Made by a program: the position numbers and the translations under genes | The notes under the pieces: generated by a model | What the model was told of the DNA's origin: nothing | Seen by the model: the letters and a program-made list of their open reading frames with translations, nothing else | The model's database searches: none | Shown here: positions 1-8,403 of the stretch, piece after piece | How the letters are laid out: every line of letters starts with the position of its first letter | Numbering within the stretch: the first letter of the stretch is position 1 | Origin: Tahibacter soli | GTDB taxonomy: Bacteria; Pseudomonadota; Gammaproteobacteria; Xanthomonadales; Rhodanobacteraceae | Assembly: GCF_025717065.2 (NCBI RefSeq) | Contig: NZ_JAOVZO020000018.1 | Coordinates: 1,178,001-1,242,000, forward strand | Direction: 5' to 3' | Length of the DNA: 64,000 nucleotides

Positions 1-47
1 ACAAGAGCGGCGACGTTGGAGGCTGCGGCTTCGCTGTTTCTTCGCTT

Positions 48-134
48 GTCATACCGGCGCAGGCCGGTATCCAGCTTCTAGGCTCGGTTTTCGCCGACAC
101 CGAAAAGCTGGATACCGGCCTTCGCCGGTATGAC
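48..134. repeat. Inverted repeat with GCCGGTATCCAGCTT arms
   Basis: A left arm beginning GTCATACCGGCGCAGGCC is answered by its near-perfect reverse complement ending GGCCTTCGCCGGTATGAC, about 25 bases apart. Each arm is itself a small hairpin (ACCGGC...GCCGGT). This is the layout of paired REP-like elements, two oppositely facing palindromes. Shorter relatives (GGATCCCAGC...GCCGGGATGA) occur at the end of the tandem array near 907-935 and degenerate traces near 43650. Confidence 0.75.
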
Positions 135-262
135 GGCGTTGTAGAAATGCCGCGCTTTGGCCGTTGCAGTTGCCGTTGCTTCTGGCGGCAGGAAGCCGCC
201 CGCTCTACCCGGGGCCCCGTCGGTCGCGGCGAGATTGCGGAGGAAAAGCCCGCGCAGCGGGT

Positions 263-362
263 GCGCGCAGGGATGCGCGCAGTTCGTTGACGGGCCATGG
301 ATGGCCCATCAACGAACCCCGGAGCGATCTCGCGGAGTTTGCGGGCATGGATGCCCGCAAAC
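263..362. repeat. Cluster of three palindromes with GG or GGGA centres
   Basis: Three hairpins stand side by side. At 263-280, GCGCGCA and TGCGCGC flank GGGA. At 282-317, 9-base and 7-base arms pair around a central GG with one C/A mismatch, giving GGGCCAT-GG-ATGGCCC at the core. At 337-362, a perfect 12-base arm ending GCGGGCAT is followed by GG and its complement. The centres read CA-GGGA-TG or CAT-GG-ATG, so they look like members of one intergenic palindrome family. They could act on RNA or be binding sites; nothing decides. Confidence 0.7.
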
Positions 363-432
363 CGCGGCCGTCGGGGTGCCCTTGGAGGGTGCAGGGAGGG
401 GTTGGGCAAGCAACCTCTCCTTGCTCGCTCGC

Positions 433-945
433 GGCAGCGAGCGAAACGCTTTGTTCAACGCCAAGCAAAAGCTACAAAGCGACAAGAAAAAGCTGGACCC
501 CAGCGTTCGCTGGGGTGACGAGCCAAGAGGGCGGGCGGCAGCGAGCGAAACGCTTTGTCCAAAGTCGGGCAAAAACTACAAAGAGACAGTCAAAAGCTGG
601 ACCCCAGCGTTCGCTGGGGTGACGAGCCAAGAGGGCGGGCGGCAGCGAGCGAAACGCTTTGTCCAAAGCCAGGCAAAAACTACAAAGCGACAGTCAAAAG
701 CTGGACCCCAGCGTTCGCTGGGGTGACGAGCCAAGAGGGCGGGCGGCAGCGAGCGAAACGCTTTGTCCAAAGCCGGGCAAAAACTACAAAGCAACAGTCA
801 AAAGCTGTACCCCGGCGTTCGCTGGGGTGACGAGCCAAGAGGGCGGGCGGCAGCGAGCGAAACGCTTTGTTCAAAGCCAAGCAAAAGCTACAAGGCGACA
901 ATCAAAGGCTGGATCCCAGCTTTCGCCGGGATGACCAGCCAAAAG
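433..945. repeat. 104-bp tandem repeat, about 4.9 copies
   Basis: The phrase AGCTGGACCCCAGCG and its relatives recur at 491, 595, 699, 803 and 907, exactly 104 bases apart. The phrase GGCAGCGAGCGAAACGC recurs with the same period from 433. Each unit contains a hairpin (CCCCAGCG-TTCG-CTGGGG style) plus an A-rich linker (AAAACTACAAAG). Copies differ at a few positions; the last is the most diverged and carries a GGATCCCAG...CCGGGATGA hairpin. There are no unique spacers, so it is not a CRISPR array. Confidence 0.9.
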
Positions 946-981
946 ACCGCGAGCCAGGAGCGCGAAGCGCCACCAGGAGAG

Positions 982-1764
982 TTACTGCATATTCCACCCA
1001 TGACTGACGATCAACGACTGCCCCGTGAGCGCATTGCTCTGGAACCCCGCGAACAGCAGCGCGACTTCCGCGACGTCGGCCACGGTGGTGAACTCGCCGT
1101 CGACGGTTTCCTTGAGCATCACCTTCTTGATCACGTCGGCTTCCGACAGCCCCAGCGCCTGCGCCTGTTCCGGAATCTGCTTGTCGACGAGCGGCGTGCG
1201 CACGAAGCCCGGACAGATCACGTTCGCGCGGATGCCGTGCGGGCCGCCTTCCTTCGCCACCGTCTTGGCGAGGCCGATCAGCCCGTGCTTCGCCGTGACG
1301 TACGGCGCCTTGAGCACCGACGCTTCTTTCGAGTGCACCGATCCCATATAGATGATGCTGCCGCCGTTGCCGGCCTTCTTCATCTGTTTGATGCACGCGC
1401 GCGTCGTCAGGAATGCGCCGTCGAGATGGATCGCGAGCAGCTTCTTCCACTCGGCGTAGGTGAAGTCTTCCACCGGATGCACGATCTGGATGCCGGCGTT
1501 GGAGACGAGAATGTCGACCGTGCCGAACGCCTGCACGGTCGCGGCGACGGAGACGTCGACCTGCACTTCGTCCGTCACGTCGACCGCGACGCCGATCGCC
1601 TGGCCGCCGGCATGGCGGATTTCCGCGGCGGCGGCCTCGGCCGCGTCGATGTTGAGATCGGCGATCGCGATCTTCGCGCCCTCGCGCGCATAGCGCAGCG
1701 CGATGGCCTTGCCGATGCCGCTCGCGGCGCCGGTGACATAAGCGACTTTGTCTCGAAGTTGCAT
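982..1764 (-). CDS. bdhA: 3-hydroxybutyrate dehydrogenase (SDR family)
   Basis: This 260-residue short-chain dehydrogenase should oxidise D-3-hydroxybutyrate to acetoacetate with NAD+ in the cytoplasm, linking storage polymer or ketone-body use to acetyl-CoA. The cofactor glycine motif TGAASGIG is at residues 11-18, NAG at 89-91, and the catalytic set is Ser142, Tyr155 and Lys159. Length and the C-terminal GWNMQ end fit BdhA rather than a generic SDR. The start has a good ribosome site (AGGAAAG) and lies 25 bases after the patatin-like gene, so the two are probably co-transcribed. A different SDR substrate cannot be excluded, but the family fit is strong. Confidence 0.87.
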   Translation of the reverse strand: MQLRDKVAYVTGAASGIGKAIALRYAREGAKIAIADLNIDAAEAAAAEIRHAGGQAIGVAVDVTDEVQVDVSVAATVQAFGTVDILVSNAGIQIVHPVEDFTYAEWKKLLAIHLDGAFLTTRACIKQMKKAGNGGSIIYMGSVHSKEASVLKAPYVTAKHGLIGLAKTVAKEGGPHGIRANVICPGFVRTPLVDKQIPEQAQALGLSEADVIKKVMLKETVDGEFTTVADVAEVALLFAGFQSNALTGQSLIVSHGWNMQ

Positions 1765-1789
1765 GGGGATCTTTCCTGTCTGGGAGGTG

Positions 1790-2944
1790 TCAGGGCTTGC
1801 GCGTCAGGTCGTACTGCGTGACGCCGTCGTCGAGTCCGCTCGACTTGAGCCACTCGGGGTGGTTGATCGTGTCGCACATGTCGCGCCTGCCGGCGTCCCA
1901 GTGCTCGCGCACCGACGTGCGCGAAAATTCGTAGTCCTTCGATTCGAGCTCGTAGGGCTTGTGCCGGTAGATCAGCTGCACGATGTCGACCGGCGCGCTC
2001 TTGAGCGCCGCGACCATCGCCTGTACGGCCGGCTGCTTGCGCGTGGCGGCCGGCAGGCCGGCGAGGATTTCGCGCAGCGCCTGGCGCTCGTTCGCGATCT
2101 GCGCCGCCTTGTCGCTGTTGTAGCGCGTGCGGCTCGAGTAAAGAATGTCCTTCTGCCGCTGCGCCACTTCGGCGAGATTGCGCGGCAAGAGGCCGCGCGC
2201 GGCGAAAAGATCGACCTGCAGCACGAGGAGGCTCCTGCCTTCGCGTGCGTCGAGCACGTACTGCAGCGGCGTGTTCGAGACGATGCCGCCGTCCCAGTAC
2301 GCTTCGCCGTCGATCTCGACCGGGCCGAACGCCGGCGGCAACGCGCCCGACGCGAGGATGTGCTCGGGGCCGATGCGGCAGCGGTGATTGTCGAAGTATT
2401 CCGAGTTGCCGGTACGCACGTTCACCGCGCCGACCGACAGGCGCACGCGCTTGTCGTTGATGAGGTCGAAGTCGACCAGCGATTCGAGCGTGCGCTTGAG
2501 CGGGGCGTTGTCGTAGAACGACAGCGCGCGCGGATCGCCGTCGGGCCGCAGCCACGCCGGGGGCACGCGCGGTTCGTAGAAGCCCGGCACGCCGGCGAGG
2601 GCCGACCACATCGCGCTCAGCTGGTTGAACGCCAGGCGCGGCTTTTCCAGCGCCTCGCCGAGCCACCCGATCGCCGCGTGCAGCGACGGCGGCTGCAGAT
2701 GCGAGGAGACGAGATCCCAGAACTCGCGCAGGCGCTCGACGCGCCGCTGCGGCGTGTTGCCGGCGATCAGCGCCGCGTTGATCGCGCCGATCGACACGCC
2801 GGCGACCCAGCCCGGCTGGTAGGCGGTCTTGTGCAGCTCCTCGTAGACGCCGGCCTGGTACGAGCCGAGCGCGCCGCCGCCCTGCAGGACGAGGGCGATG
2901 CCGTCGTAGTCGCGCGTGATGCTGGGGTGCTTCTTGGCGGTCAT
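1790..2944 (-). CDS. Patatin-like phospholipase (DUF3734 type)
   Basis: This 384-residue protein is a predicted serine acyl hydrolase. It has the oxyanion-hole glycines (QGGGALG, residues 21-27), the nucleophile elbow GVSIG (49-53, Ser51) and the DGG motif (218-220) that supplies the catalytic aspartate of the patatin Ser-Asp dyad. No signal peptide is evident, so it is probably cytoplasmic. Longer upstream readings are in frame, but the start MTAKKHPS places the family's N-terminal domain correctly. It sits directly upstream of 3-hydroxybutyrate dehydrogenase, a pairing that suggests a role in polyhydroxybutyrate or lipid turnover. That link is inference from context; the substrate is not shown by sequence. 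Confidence 0.85.
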   Translation of the reverse strand: MTAKKHPSITRDYDGIALVLQGGGALGSYQAGVYEELHKTAYQPGWVAGVSIGAINAALIAGNTPQRRVERLREFWDLVSSHLQPPSLHAAIGWLGEALEKPRLAFNQLSAMWSALAGVPGFYEPRVPPAWLRPDGDPRALSFYDNAPLKRTLESLVDFDLINDKRVRLSVGAVNVRTGNSEYFDNHRCRIGPEHILASGALPPAFGPVEIDGEAYWDGGIVSNTPLQYVLDAREGRSLLVLQVDLFAARGLLPRNLAEVAQRQKDILYSSRTRYNSDKAAQIANERQALREILAGLPAATRKQPAVQAMVAALKSAPVDIVQLIYRHKPYELESKDYEFSRTSVREHWDAGRRDMCDTINHPEWLKSSGLDDGVTQYDLTRKP

Positions 2945-3351
2945 CGGGACGTTCTTCGGCGCTGACCGCGAGGGTAGTGACGCGGTGCAGCATTGTCGAG
3001 GGGCCGGCTGCCGGGCCGCCCTCGTACCAAAGGACGACTCGACAGCGGCCGGCGGTCGCCGGCGCGTATGGCCGAGTCCGCCGCGATGCCCGTACGAACC
3101 GCGCCCGAGCATCACCCTTTGCATACCGACTGGGCGGTACGTTGAAACGATCCATGTGCCTTTAAACCCGAATTTTCGGGGTCCACCGAATTTCACGGCA
3201 CTTTCACAATGCCGGCAAGACTTTGCGGCATTGACGCAATTTCCACATTCGGAGAGTGCAGCATACAATTGGTTGAAGTATGTTCGTGTCGAGTTTGTTC
3301 GTCGTTTCACGTATCTATCGGGGGTTTTGTCCGAAAACCGGGGAGGAAGCT
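2945..3351. other. Divergent intergenic region
   Basis: These 407 bases separate the minus-strand patatin gene from the plus-strand secreted-protein gene. The right half (about 3140-3350) is clearly more AT-rich than its surroundings, as expected for a promoter region. A TACAAT box at 3264-3269 is a plausible -10 element, but the -35 candidate 17 bases upstream (TTCCAC) is poor. I see no gene, RNA or strong palindrome here. Confidence 0.5.
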
Positions 3352-3978
3352 ATGCGTTTTGCACGAGCAAGTGTTTTATTGGGGGCGATCGTCGCATCGG
3401 GGGCGGCGGTTGCGGGTACGCCGGGGTTCTGTAATTCGGCGGCGATCACGATCAACGATGCGGCCAATGCCAGTCCGTATCCGTCCGCCGTCACCGTGGT
3501 CGGTGCGCCGGGCAGCATCACGGGCGTCACGGTCAGTCTGAACGGCGTGACGCACGCGTTTCCCGACGACCTGAGCATCGTGCTCGTCGGGCCGACCGGC
3601 GCGGCGCTGCTGTTGCAGTCGGGCGCCGGCGACTCCGCATCGGCGCTGTCGGGCGTCAGCTACACGTTCGCCGATGCAGCGGCGGCGCAGCTGCCCGACC
3701 TCACCGGCTGGGCCCCCGGTTCGTACAAGCCGACCAGCTACTACGGCGGCGGCGACAATTTCCCGGCGCCGGGTCCGGGCGTGACGTACGGCAACCCGGG
3801 ACCGGGCGGCGGCGGCACGGCGACGCTCGCCAGCGTCTACAACGGCACGAGCGCCAACGGCACCTGGAATCTCTACGCGGTCGACTTCGCGGCCGGCGAC
3901 GCCGGACAGATCTCCGGCGGCTGGTGCATCGCGTTCACCGGCACGCCGGTGTCCCTGCAGCAGTTCACCGTCGAATGA
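3352..3978 (+). CDS. Secreted protein with P-domain-like module
   Basis: This 208-residue protein starts with a Sec signal peptide (about 1-21, ending AVAG) and is likely exported. The mature part resembles the jelly-roll P/homoB domain that follows subtilisin-like proteases: strands around residues 50-85 (HAFPDDLSIVLVGPTG) and the characteristic NGTWNLYAVD element at about 169-178, then SGGWCIAF. No protease domain is attached. The ATG is preceded by GGGAGGAAGC at 3341-3350. It lies 14 bases before a second gene with the same module, so the pair is probably an operon and a duplication. A role in surface binding or cell adhesion is inference only. Confidence 0.75.
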   Translation: MRFARASVLLGAIVASGAAVAGTPGFCNSAAITINDAANASPYPSAVTVVGAPGSITGVTVSLNGVTHAFPDDLSIVLVGPTGAALLLQSGAGDSASALSGVSYTFADAAAAQLPDLTGWAPGSYKPTSYYGGGDNFPAPGPGVTYGNPGPGGGGTATLASVYNGTSANGTWNLYAVDFAAGDAGQISGGWCIAFTGTPVSLQQFTVE

Positions 3979-3992
3979 CCGGGAGAGACGAC

Positions 3993-5948
3993 ATGCGCAC
4001 AATGATATTTTTCGCTGCGGTGACGTTCCTCGCCGCGTCGACGGCGCAAGCCGCCAAACCCGTGACCGAAGCCGACCCGGCGACGCCGTCCGTCGCCGCC
4101 TGGCGCACCTCGCAGCATCCCACGACGCCGCATCGCGCGGCGCCGGGTCCGCAGGGCGGGCCGGTGTCGTTCAGCAACGCCACCGCCATCACGATCACCG
4201 ACTGTCCGAATCCGTGTCCCGCGTCGGGCCAGGCCGCGAGCCTGTATCCGTCGCCGATCGTGGTGTCGGGCGTCACCGGCGTCGTGCAGCGCGTTTCGGT
4301 CACGATCAACGGTTTCTCGCATGCGTTTCCGGCCGACACCGACTTCCTGCTCGTATCGCCGTCGGGCCGCAAATCGGTGCTGATGTCCGACTTCGGCGCC
4401 GGCAGCCCCGGCGTGTCGAACATCGACGTCACGATGGACGACTACGCCGCGCGGCCGATTCCGTCGACCGTCACCGGCAACACGGGCGTACCGTTCGTGA
4501 CCGGCTCGTACCGGCCGGCCAACAGCGGTACGACCGACCTGTTTCCGGCACCCGCACCGGCGTCGCCGTATACCTACACGCTGTCGGCGTTCAACGGCGA
4601 CGCGCCGAACGGCACGTGGAATCTCTACATCATCGACGACGCTAACCTCGACGGCGGCAGCATCAGCGGCGGCTGGACGATCACGTTCGACGACCGGCCG
4701 ACGCCGCCGGCGGCGGGCGACATCCTGATCTCCGAGTTCCGCACGCGCGGCGCCGGCACCACGCCGCCGGGCTCGGACGGTTCGGCCGACGAGTTCATCG
4801 AGATCTACAACAATACCGATGCCTCGATCACGATCATCGACGCGATACCGGGCGCCGACCCGACCAGCCCGACGGGCGCCGGCTGGCGCTTCGCCGGTGC
4901 GCAGGGCGCGACCGAAACGACGTTCCTCGTGCTGCCGCAGACGCTGTCGACCGCGGGACCGATCGCGTTGCCGCCGCGCGGCTACTTCCTGGTCTCGACG
5001 CAGCCGACGACGCCGAGTCCGGCCGGCAATACGTACAGCCTCGCGACGTATCCGACCGGCACCGGCATCACGGCCAGCGGATCGGCGAACGTGTCGGTCA
5101 ATCCGGCGTCGGCGACGGTCGGCTTCTTCCCGGACGACGTCGGCATCGCGGTGTTCTCGACCGCGGCGGCGGTAACGGCGAACCGGCTCGATTCGGTCGG
5201 CTACAGCTCGGTCACGAACGCCGACTACAAGGAAGGCACGGGCCTGTCGCCCGCGGCCGGCATCGTCACGGCGGGCCAGCATTCCTGGATCCGCAAGCCG
5301 TCGGGCAACCGTCTGCAGGATACCGGCGACAACGCGGCCGACTTCCAGCTCGTGTCGACGACCGGCGCGACGATCGACGGCGTGGCGTCGACGCTCGGCG
5401 CGCCGGGTCCGCAGCGCGGCCCGACGATGACGGCGTACACGACGACGAGCGCGCCGATCGTGCACACGGGCGACTTCGCGATGGCGATCATCGATCCGCT
5501 GCAACCGTCGACGAGCGCGCCGAACCAGGTGCGCGACCCGACGCCGGTGACGAACGGCAATCTCGGCACGCTGAAGATCCGCCGCATGTTCACCAACAAC
5601 ACCGGCCTGCCGGTGGTCGCGTTGCGCTACCGCGTGAGCAAGATTCCGACGCTGACCGGCGGCGCGGCGTCGCCGCAGGGCGACTACCGCGTGCTCAATT
5701 CGCCGACGCAGACGATCACGCTGACCGACACGACCTCGGTTACGGGACAGGCGCTCACGGTGCAGACGCCGGCCGCGCAGGCCGACGGCGGCGGTCTGAA
5801 CACGTCGCTCGCCGAAGGCGTCGTCACGACGACGGCGCCGCTCGCCAACGGCGCGAGCACGGTCGTCGAGTTCAACCTCGGCGTGATGGTCGAAGGCTCG
5901 CCGCGCTTCCACGTCGCGGTCGAAGCGCTGACCGTTCCGCCGCAGTAA
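3993..5948 (+). CDS. Secreted protein: P-domain-like module plus lamin-tail domain
   Basis: The 651-residue protein has a signal peptide (1-20, AQA-A cleavage style). Residues about 55-235 repeat the P-domain-like fold of the preceding gene, including HAFPADTDFLLVSPSG and NGTWNLYIID (about 206-215). From about 243 a lamin-tail (LTD) domain begins with ILISEFRTRG and DEFIEIYNNT. The last 250 residues are Thr/Ala-rich, beta-rich and unrecognised. LTD domains occur on bacterial surface or secreted proteins, often beside nucleases or phosphatases, but no enzyme domain is seen here. The start is chosen at MRTMIFF because it begins the signal peptide and follows GGGAGAGACGAC. A strong terminator follows the stop. 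Confidence 0.8.
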   Translation: MRTMIFFAAVTFLAASTAQAAKPVTEADPATPSVAAWRTSQHPTTPHRAAPGPQGGPVSFSNATAITITDCPNPCPASGQAASLYPSPIVVSGVTGVVQRVSVTINGFSHAFPADTDFLLVSPSGRKSVLMSDFGAGSPGVSNIDVTMDDYAARPIPSTVTGNTGVPFVTGSYRPANSGTTDLFPAPAPASPYTYTLSAFNGDAPNGTWNLYIIDDANLDGGSISGGWTITFDDRPTPPAAGDILISEFRTRGAGTTPPGSDGSADEFIEIYNNTDASITIIDAIPGADPTSPTGAGWRFAGAQGATETTFLVLPQTLSTAGPIALPPRGYFLVSTQPTTPSPAGNTYSLATYPTGTGITASGSANVSVNPASATVGFFPDDVGIAVFSTAAAVTANRLDSVGYSSVTNADYKEGTGLSPAAGIVTAGQHSWIRKPSGNRLQDTGDNAADFQLVSTTGATIDGVASTLGAPGPQRGPTMTAYTTTSAPIVHTGDFAMAIIDPLQPSTSAPNQVRDPTPVTNGNLGTLKIRRMFTNNTGLPVVALRYRVSKIPTLTGGAASPQGDYRVLNSPTQTITLTDTTSVTGQALTVQTPAAQADGGGLNTSLAEGVVTTTAPLANGASTVVEFNLGVMVEGSPRFHVAVEALTVPPQ

Positions 5949-5964
5949 CGGGTCGATCCCGGAC

Positions 5965-5999
5965 CGGCGCCGCGGATTTCCCGCGGCGCCGTTTTTTTT
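5965..5999 (+). terminator. Intrinsic terminator after the LTD gene
   Basis: A perfect 11-base-pair GC stem (CGGCGCCGCGG / CCGCGGCGCCG) with the loop ATTTC is followed at once by eight T. It begins 16 bases after the stop codon of the secreted protein at 3993-5948. The converging lactonase-like gene ends at 6007, just beyond it. The T run lies only on the plus-strand side. Confidence 0.92.
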
Positions 6000-6006
6000 G
6001 GATTTT

Positions 6007-6849
6007 TCAGTCGAGATACGCGGGAAACGCCGGCAGCGCCTTGAAGTCGGCCGGATCGTGCTGGATCACGACGCGCGCCTTCGTGCGCTTCGCGATCGCC
6101 TCGACGCGGTCCATCGACGCGAGCGTGTCGGCGCGGCTGTCGTTGAACGACGGCAGGCGGCGCTGCGCGCGGTTCTCGCGCGTGTGCCACAGGTCGCCCG
6201 CGAGGATCACCGTGCCGCTTTTCGCGAGCGTCAGCATCAGCACCTGATGGCCCGGCGTGTGACCCGGCGTCTTCAGGATCTTCACGCTGCCGTCGCCGAA
6301 CACGTCGTAATCGCCGTCGACCGGTTTGGTCTTCGCGGTCTTGTAGGCGGCCAGCGTCGACGGATCGACGCCGAACGGCGGCGGCGTCTGCTCGGCCCAG
6401 TGCGTTTCCTTCGAATTCACGAGCCACGTCGCCGCGCCGAACAGGCCCGCGTTGCCCAGGTGATCGAAGTGAAAATGCGAGAAAGCGATAAAGTTCACAT
6501 CGGCCGGAGAAATCTTGATTTCGGCGAGCTGGTCCGCCATCGTCTTCGAGATCGACAGGCGAATGCCGCTGGGGCTCTCGGCGGGCTTGTCCGCGAGCTT
6601 GTCGCCGAGGCCCGTATCCCAGACGAGTATGCCGTTCGGATGTTTCACGACGAAACAGGAAGCCGCGAGCGTCGCGGGCTTGCCGTCGTATTCGCCGGTG
6701 TCGGCGAAGATGCCGAAATCCTTGAACTGCACCGTGCCGCAGTCGAGCGCGTAAAGGCGCACGTCGGGTTTCGCAGCGGCGTGCGCGAGCGACGCGCCGG
6801 TGAAGAGCACAGCCGCGGCGACGGCGCCGCGCAGGGTGTTGGCGATCAT
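6007..6849 (-). CDS. Exported metallo-beta-lactamase-fold hydrolase, AHL-lactonase-like
   Basis: This 280-residue protein carries a signal peptide (about 1-25, AHA-A) and the zinc-binding motif HFHFDH at residues 125-130. It also has later ligands in TPGHTPGH and the AGDLWH aspartate, and a distal QHD histidine near the C-terminus. The overall arrangement matches the N-acyl-homoserine-lactonase branch of the metallo-beta-lactamase superfamily, which opens lactone rings and quenches quorum signals. The export signal is unlike cytoplasmic AiiA, so the true substrate may be another lactone or ester. The start has GGAGAACACC upstream. The AraC-type gene lies 119 bases upstream on the same strand and may regulate it. 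Confidence 0.8.
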   Translation of the reverse strand: MIANTLRGAVAAAVLFTGASLAHAAAKPDVRLYALDCGTVQFKDFGIFADTGEYDGKPATLAASCFVVKHPNGILVWDTGLGDKLADKPAESPSGIRLSISKTMADQLAEIKISPADVNFIAFSHFHFDHLGNAGLFGAATWLVNSKETHWAEQTPPPFGVDPSTLAAYKTAKTKPVDGDYDVFGDGSVKILKTPGHTPGHQVLMLTLAKSGTVILAGDLWHTRENRAQRRLPSFNDSRADTLASMDRVEAIAKRTKARVVIQHDPADFKALPAFPAYLD

Positions 6850-6968
6850 GGTGTTCTCCGGTTGGGAAGCGCGATGCTACGCTGGCGGGGCGCGCGCAAC
6901 GCTCGATCTCGAACGCGAAACGATCACGCGTCGGACGAACGCGCCTGGAACGATTGCGCGTCGAACAT

Positions 6969-7814
6969 CTACGGCTGGCTGATGCGCGACGGCTCGATGC
7001 CGTAGCGATCGGCGAAGCGCCTGGCGAACGTCGACGCCGACGCGTAGCCCACGCGCCCCGCGACGCTTTTCACCGGCAACGGCGTCGTGATCAAGAGGTT
7101 CAGCGCGTGCGCGAGGCGCGCGTCGGCGACGATGTCGCGCAGCGACGCGCCTTCGTCGGCCAGCCGGCGGCGCAGCGTCGCGCCGCTGACGCCGAGGTCG
7201 GTCTCCAGCTGCGACGACGTCCAGTCGCGCGCCGGATGCGCATCGACCATCGCGCGGATGCGCTGCGCGAGCGTCGGCGCCGGCGGATGCAGTAGCGCCG
7301 AATGACCGCGCCGCGACAGCGCCAGCACGACGCCGACGAGCGCATAGCGCACGCCGAGCGGGTCGCCGCGCTCGACCGCGTCGCGCCATGCGAGGAGTTC
7401 GTCGGCATAGTCGCGCACCGCGAGCACGGCCGCCGCACGGCTCGGCGCGAGCGGCGGCTCGGGCAGCAGGCGCCGCGCCGCTTCCAGCACGTCGACCGGG
7501 AACAGCATCGCGACCGCCAGATACGGCCGTTCGGCATCGGGCGGCACGTTTTCGGTGTCGAAGCGGCAGCCGGTCGGCAGGAGCGCCATGTCGCCGGTGT
7601 GCACGAGCGTCCAGTCCGACTCGGCGCGCAGGCGCTTGTGGCCTTGCAGCGGCACGGCCAGCATCGGCTGGTCGACGGCGATCGACTTGACGAGATAGGC
7701 GTGCGTCGCGCGGATGTACAGCAGCGGTTGTTCGAGATCGGGACGCGCCAGTTCGGCGAGTTGCGCGATGAGCGGTGCGAGGTCTTTCGTCGGATCGAGC
7801 ATGAGGGCAAGCAT
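6969..7814 (-). CDS. AraC-family transcriptional regulator
   Basis: This protein of about 281 residues has an N-terminal AraC_N (DUF-type cupin) half and a C-terminal double helix-turn-helix. The first helix-turn-helix is around WTSSQLETDLGVSGATLRRRL and the second around VKSVAGRVGYASASTFARRF, followed by YGIEPS, the usual AraC end. The N-terminal half (LLYIRATHAYLVKS, LPTGCRFDTENVP) matches regulators that sense small aromatic or fatty effectors. Start codons at 7814 and 7802 are both possible; neither has a good ribosome site. It is divergent from the thioesterase gene (118-base gap) and upstream of the lactonase-like gene, so either could be a target. Confidence 0.85.
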   Translation of the reverse strand: MLALMLDPTKDLAPLIAQLAELARPDLEQPLLYIRATHAYLVKSIAVDQPMLAVPLQGHKRLRAESDWTLVHTGDMALLPTGCRFDTENVPPDAERPYLAVAMLFPVDVLEAARRLLPEPPLAPSRAAAVLAVRDYADELLAWRDAVERGDPLGVRYALVGVVLALSRRGHSALLHPPAPTLAQRIRAMVDAHPARDWTSSQLETDLGVSGATLRRRLADEGASLRDIVADARLAHALNLLITTPLPVKSVAGRVGYASASTFARRFADRYGIEPSRISQP

Positions 7815-7932
7815 AGCGCGGCATCGCCGCGCCGCCGATGCGACTTCCGCCGCCTGTCGCTTCTCGCACGTCGCACCGCTGCGCTCGCGCAGGCACAATC
7901 GCCGGATTGTTTGTCGAAACGGAGCGTCACGC

Positions 7933-8382
7933 ATGAGTCTCGTCAACGATATCGGCGCGGGCCTGGACGGTCTTGCGCAGCTGCGCGCGCTGATCGCGTC
8001 GGGCCGGCGGCCCGGCATCGCGGTGTCGCTCGATTTCAATCTCGTGGAGATCGACGCGGGCTTCGCGGTGTTCGAGGGCGTGCCCGGCGAGCACGCGTAC
8101 AATCCGATCGGCACCGTGCACGGCGGCTACGCCGCGACGCTGCTCGATTCGGCCTGCGGCTGCGCGGTGCATTCGAAGCTCACGGCGACGCAGGCGTATA
8201 CGACGCTGGAACTGAAGATCGCGTATCACAAGGCGATCCTCGCCGACACGGGCCTCTTGCGTGCGGAAGGCCGCATCGTCAGCATCGGCCGCCGCGCGGC
8301 GTTCGCCGAAGGGCGGATCGTCGACCGCGAGGGCAGGCTGTACGCGTCGGCGACGTCGACGCTGCTCGTGTTCGAACGCTAA
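7933..8382 (+). CDS. PaaI-family hotdog thioesterase
   Basis: This 149-residue protein is a single hotdog domain. It has the family signature around residues 57-70 (NPIGTVHGGYAATLLD), where the Asp and the HGG turn form the acyl-CoA hydrolysis site, and the closing strand YASATSTLLVF. It should hydrolyse aryl- or acyl-CoA thioesters in the cytoplasm. The start follows GGAGCGTCACGC. The ketosynthase gene begins 21 bases after its stop, so the two probably form an operon handling an acyl chain. The AraC regulator is divergent from it. Substrate specificity cannot be read from sequence. Confidence 0.85.
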   Translation: MSLVNDIGAGLDGLAQLRALIASGRRPGIAVSLDFNLVEIDAGFAVFEGVPGEHAYNPIGTVHGGYAATLLDSACGCAVHSKLTATQAYTTLELKIAYHKAILADTGLLRAEGRIVSIGRRAAFAEGRIVDREGRLYASATSTLLVFER

Positions 8383-8403
8383 GTACTATCGAGGGTTTTA
8401 CTT

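Larger units (their letters stand above)
1..981. other. Gene-free repeat-rich intergenic region
   Basis: No credible coding region is seen in this first kilobase. Open frames exist on both strands, but they run through tandem repeats, so their translations repeat the same low-complexity phrases in several frames. The stretch holds an inverted repeat (48-134), three palindromes (263-362) and a 104-bp tandem array (433-945). Base composition and repeat style look like a chromosomal intergenic repeat reservoir rather than a mobile element, since there is no transposase. Confidence 0.75.

Noticed and set aside
433-945. Repeats resembling a CRISPR array
   Set aside because: Units are 104 bp in tandem with no unique spacers and no cas genes nearby.
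763-1821. Plus-strand frame of 352 codons from the repeat array through bdhA
   Set aside because: It begins inside tandem repeats and continues antisense to bdhA, with no domain.
6007-6849. Antibiotic-degrading class B beta-lactamase
   Set aside because: The zinc motif and layout fit the lactonase branch of the fold rather than B1-B3 enzymes, and the Asn/Gly signatures of those are absent.
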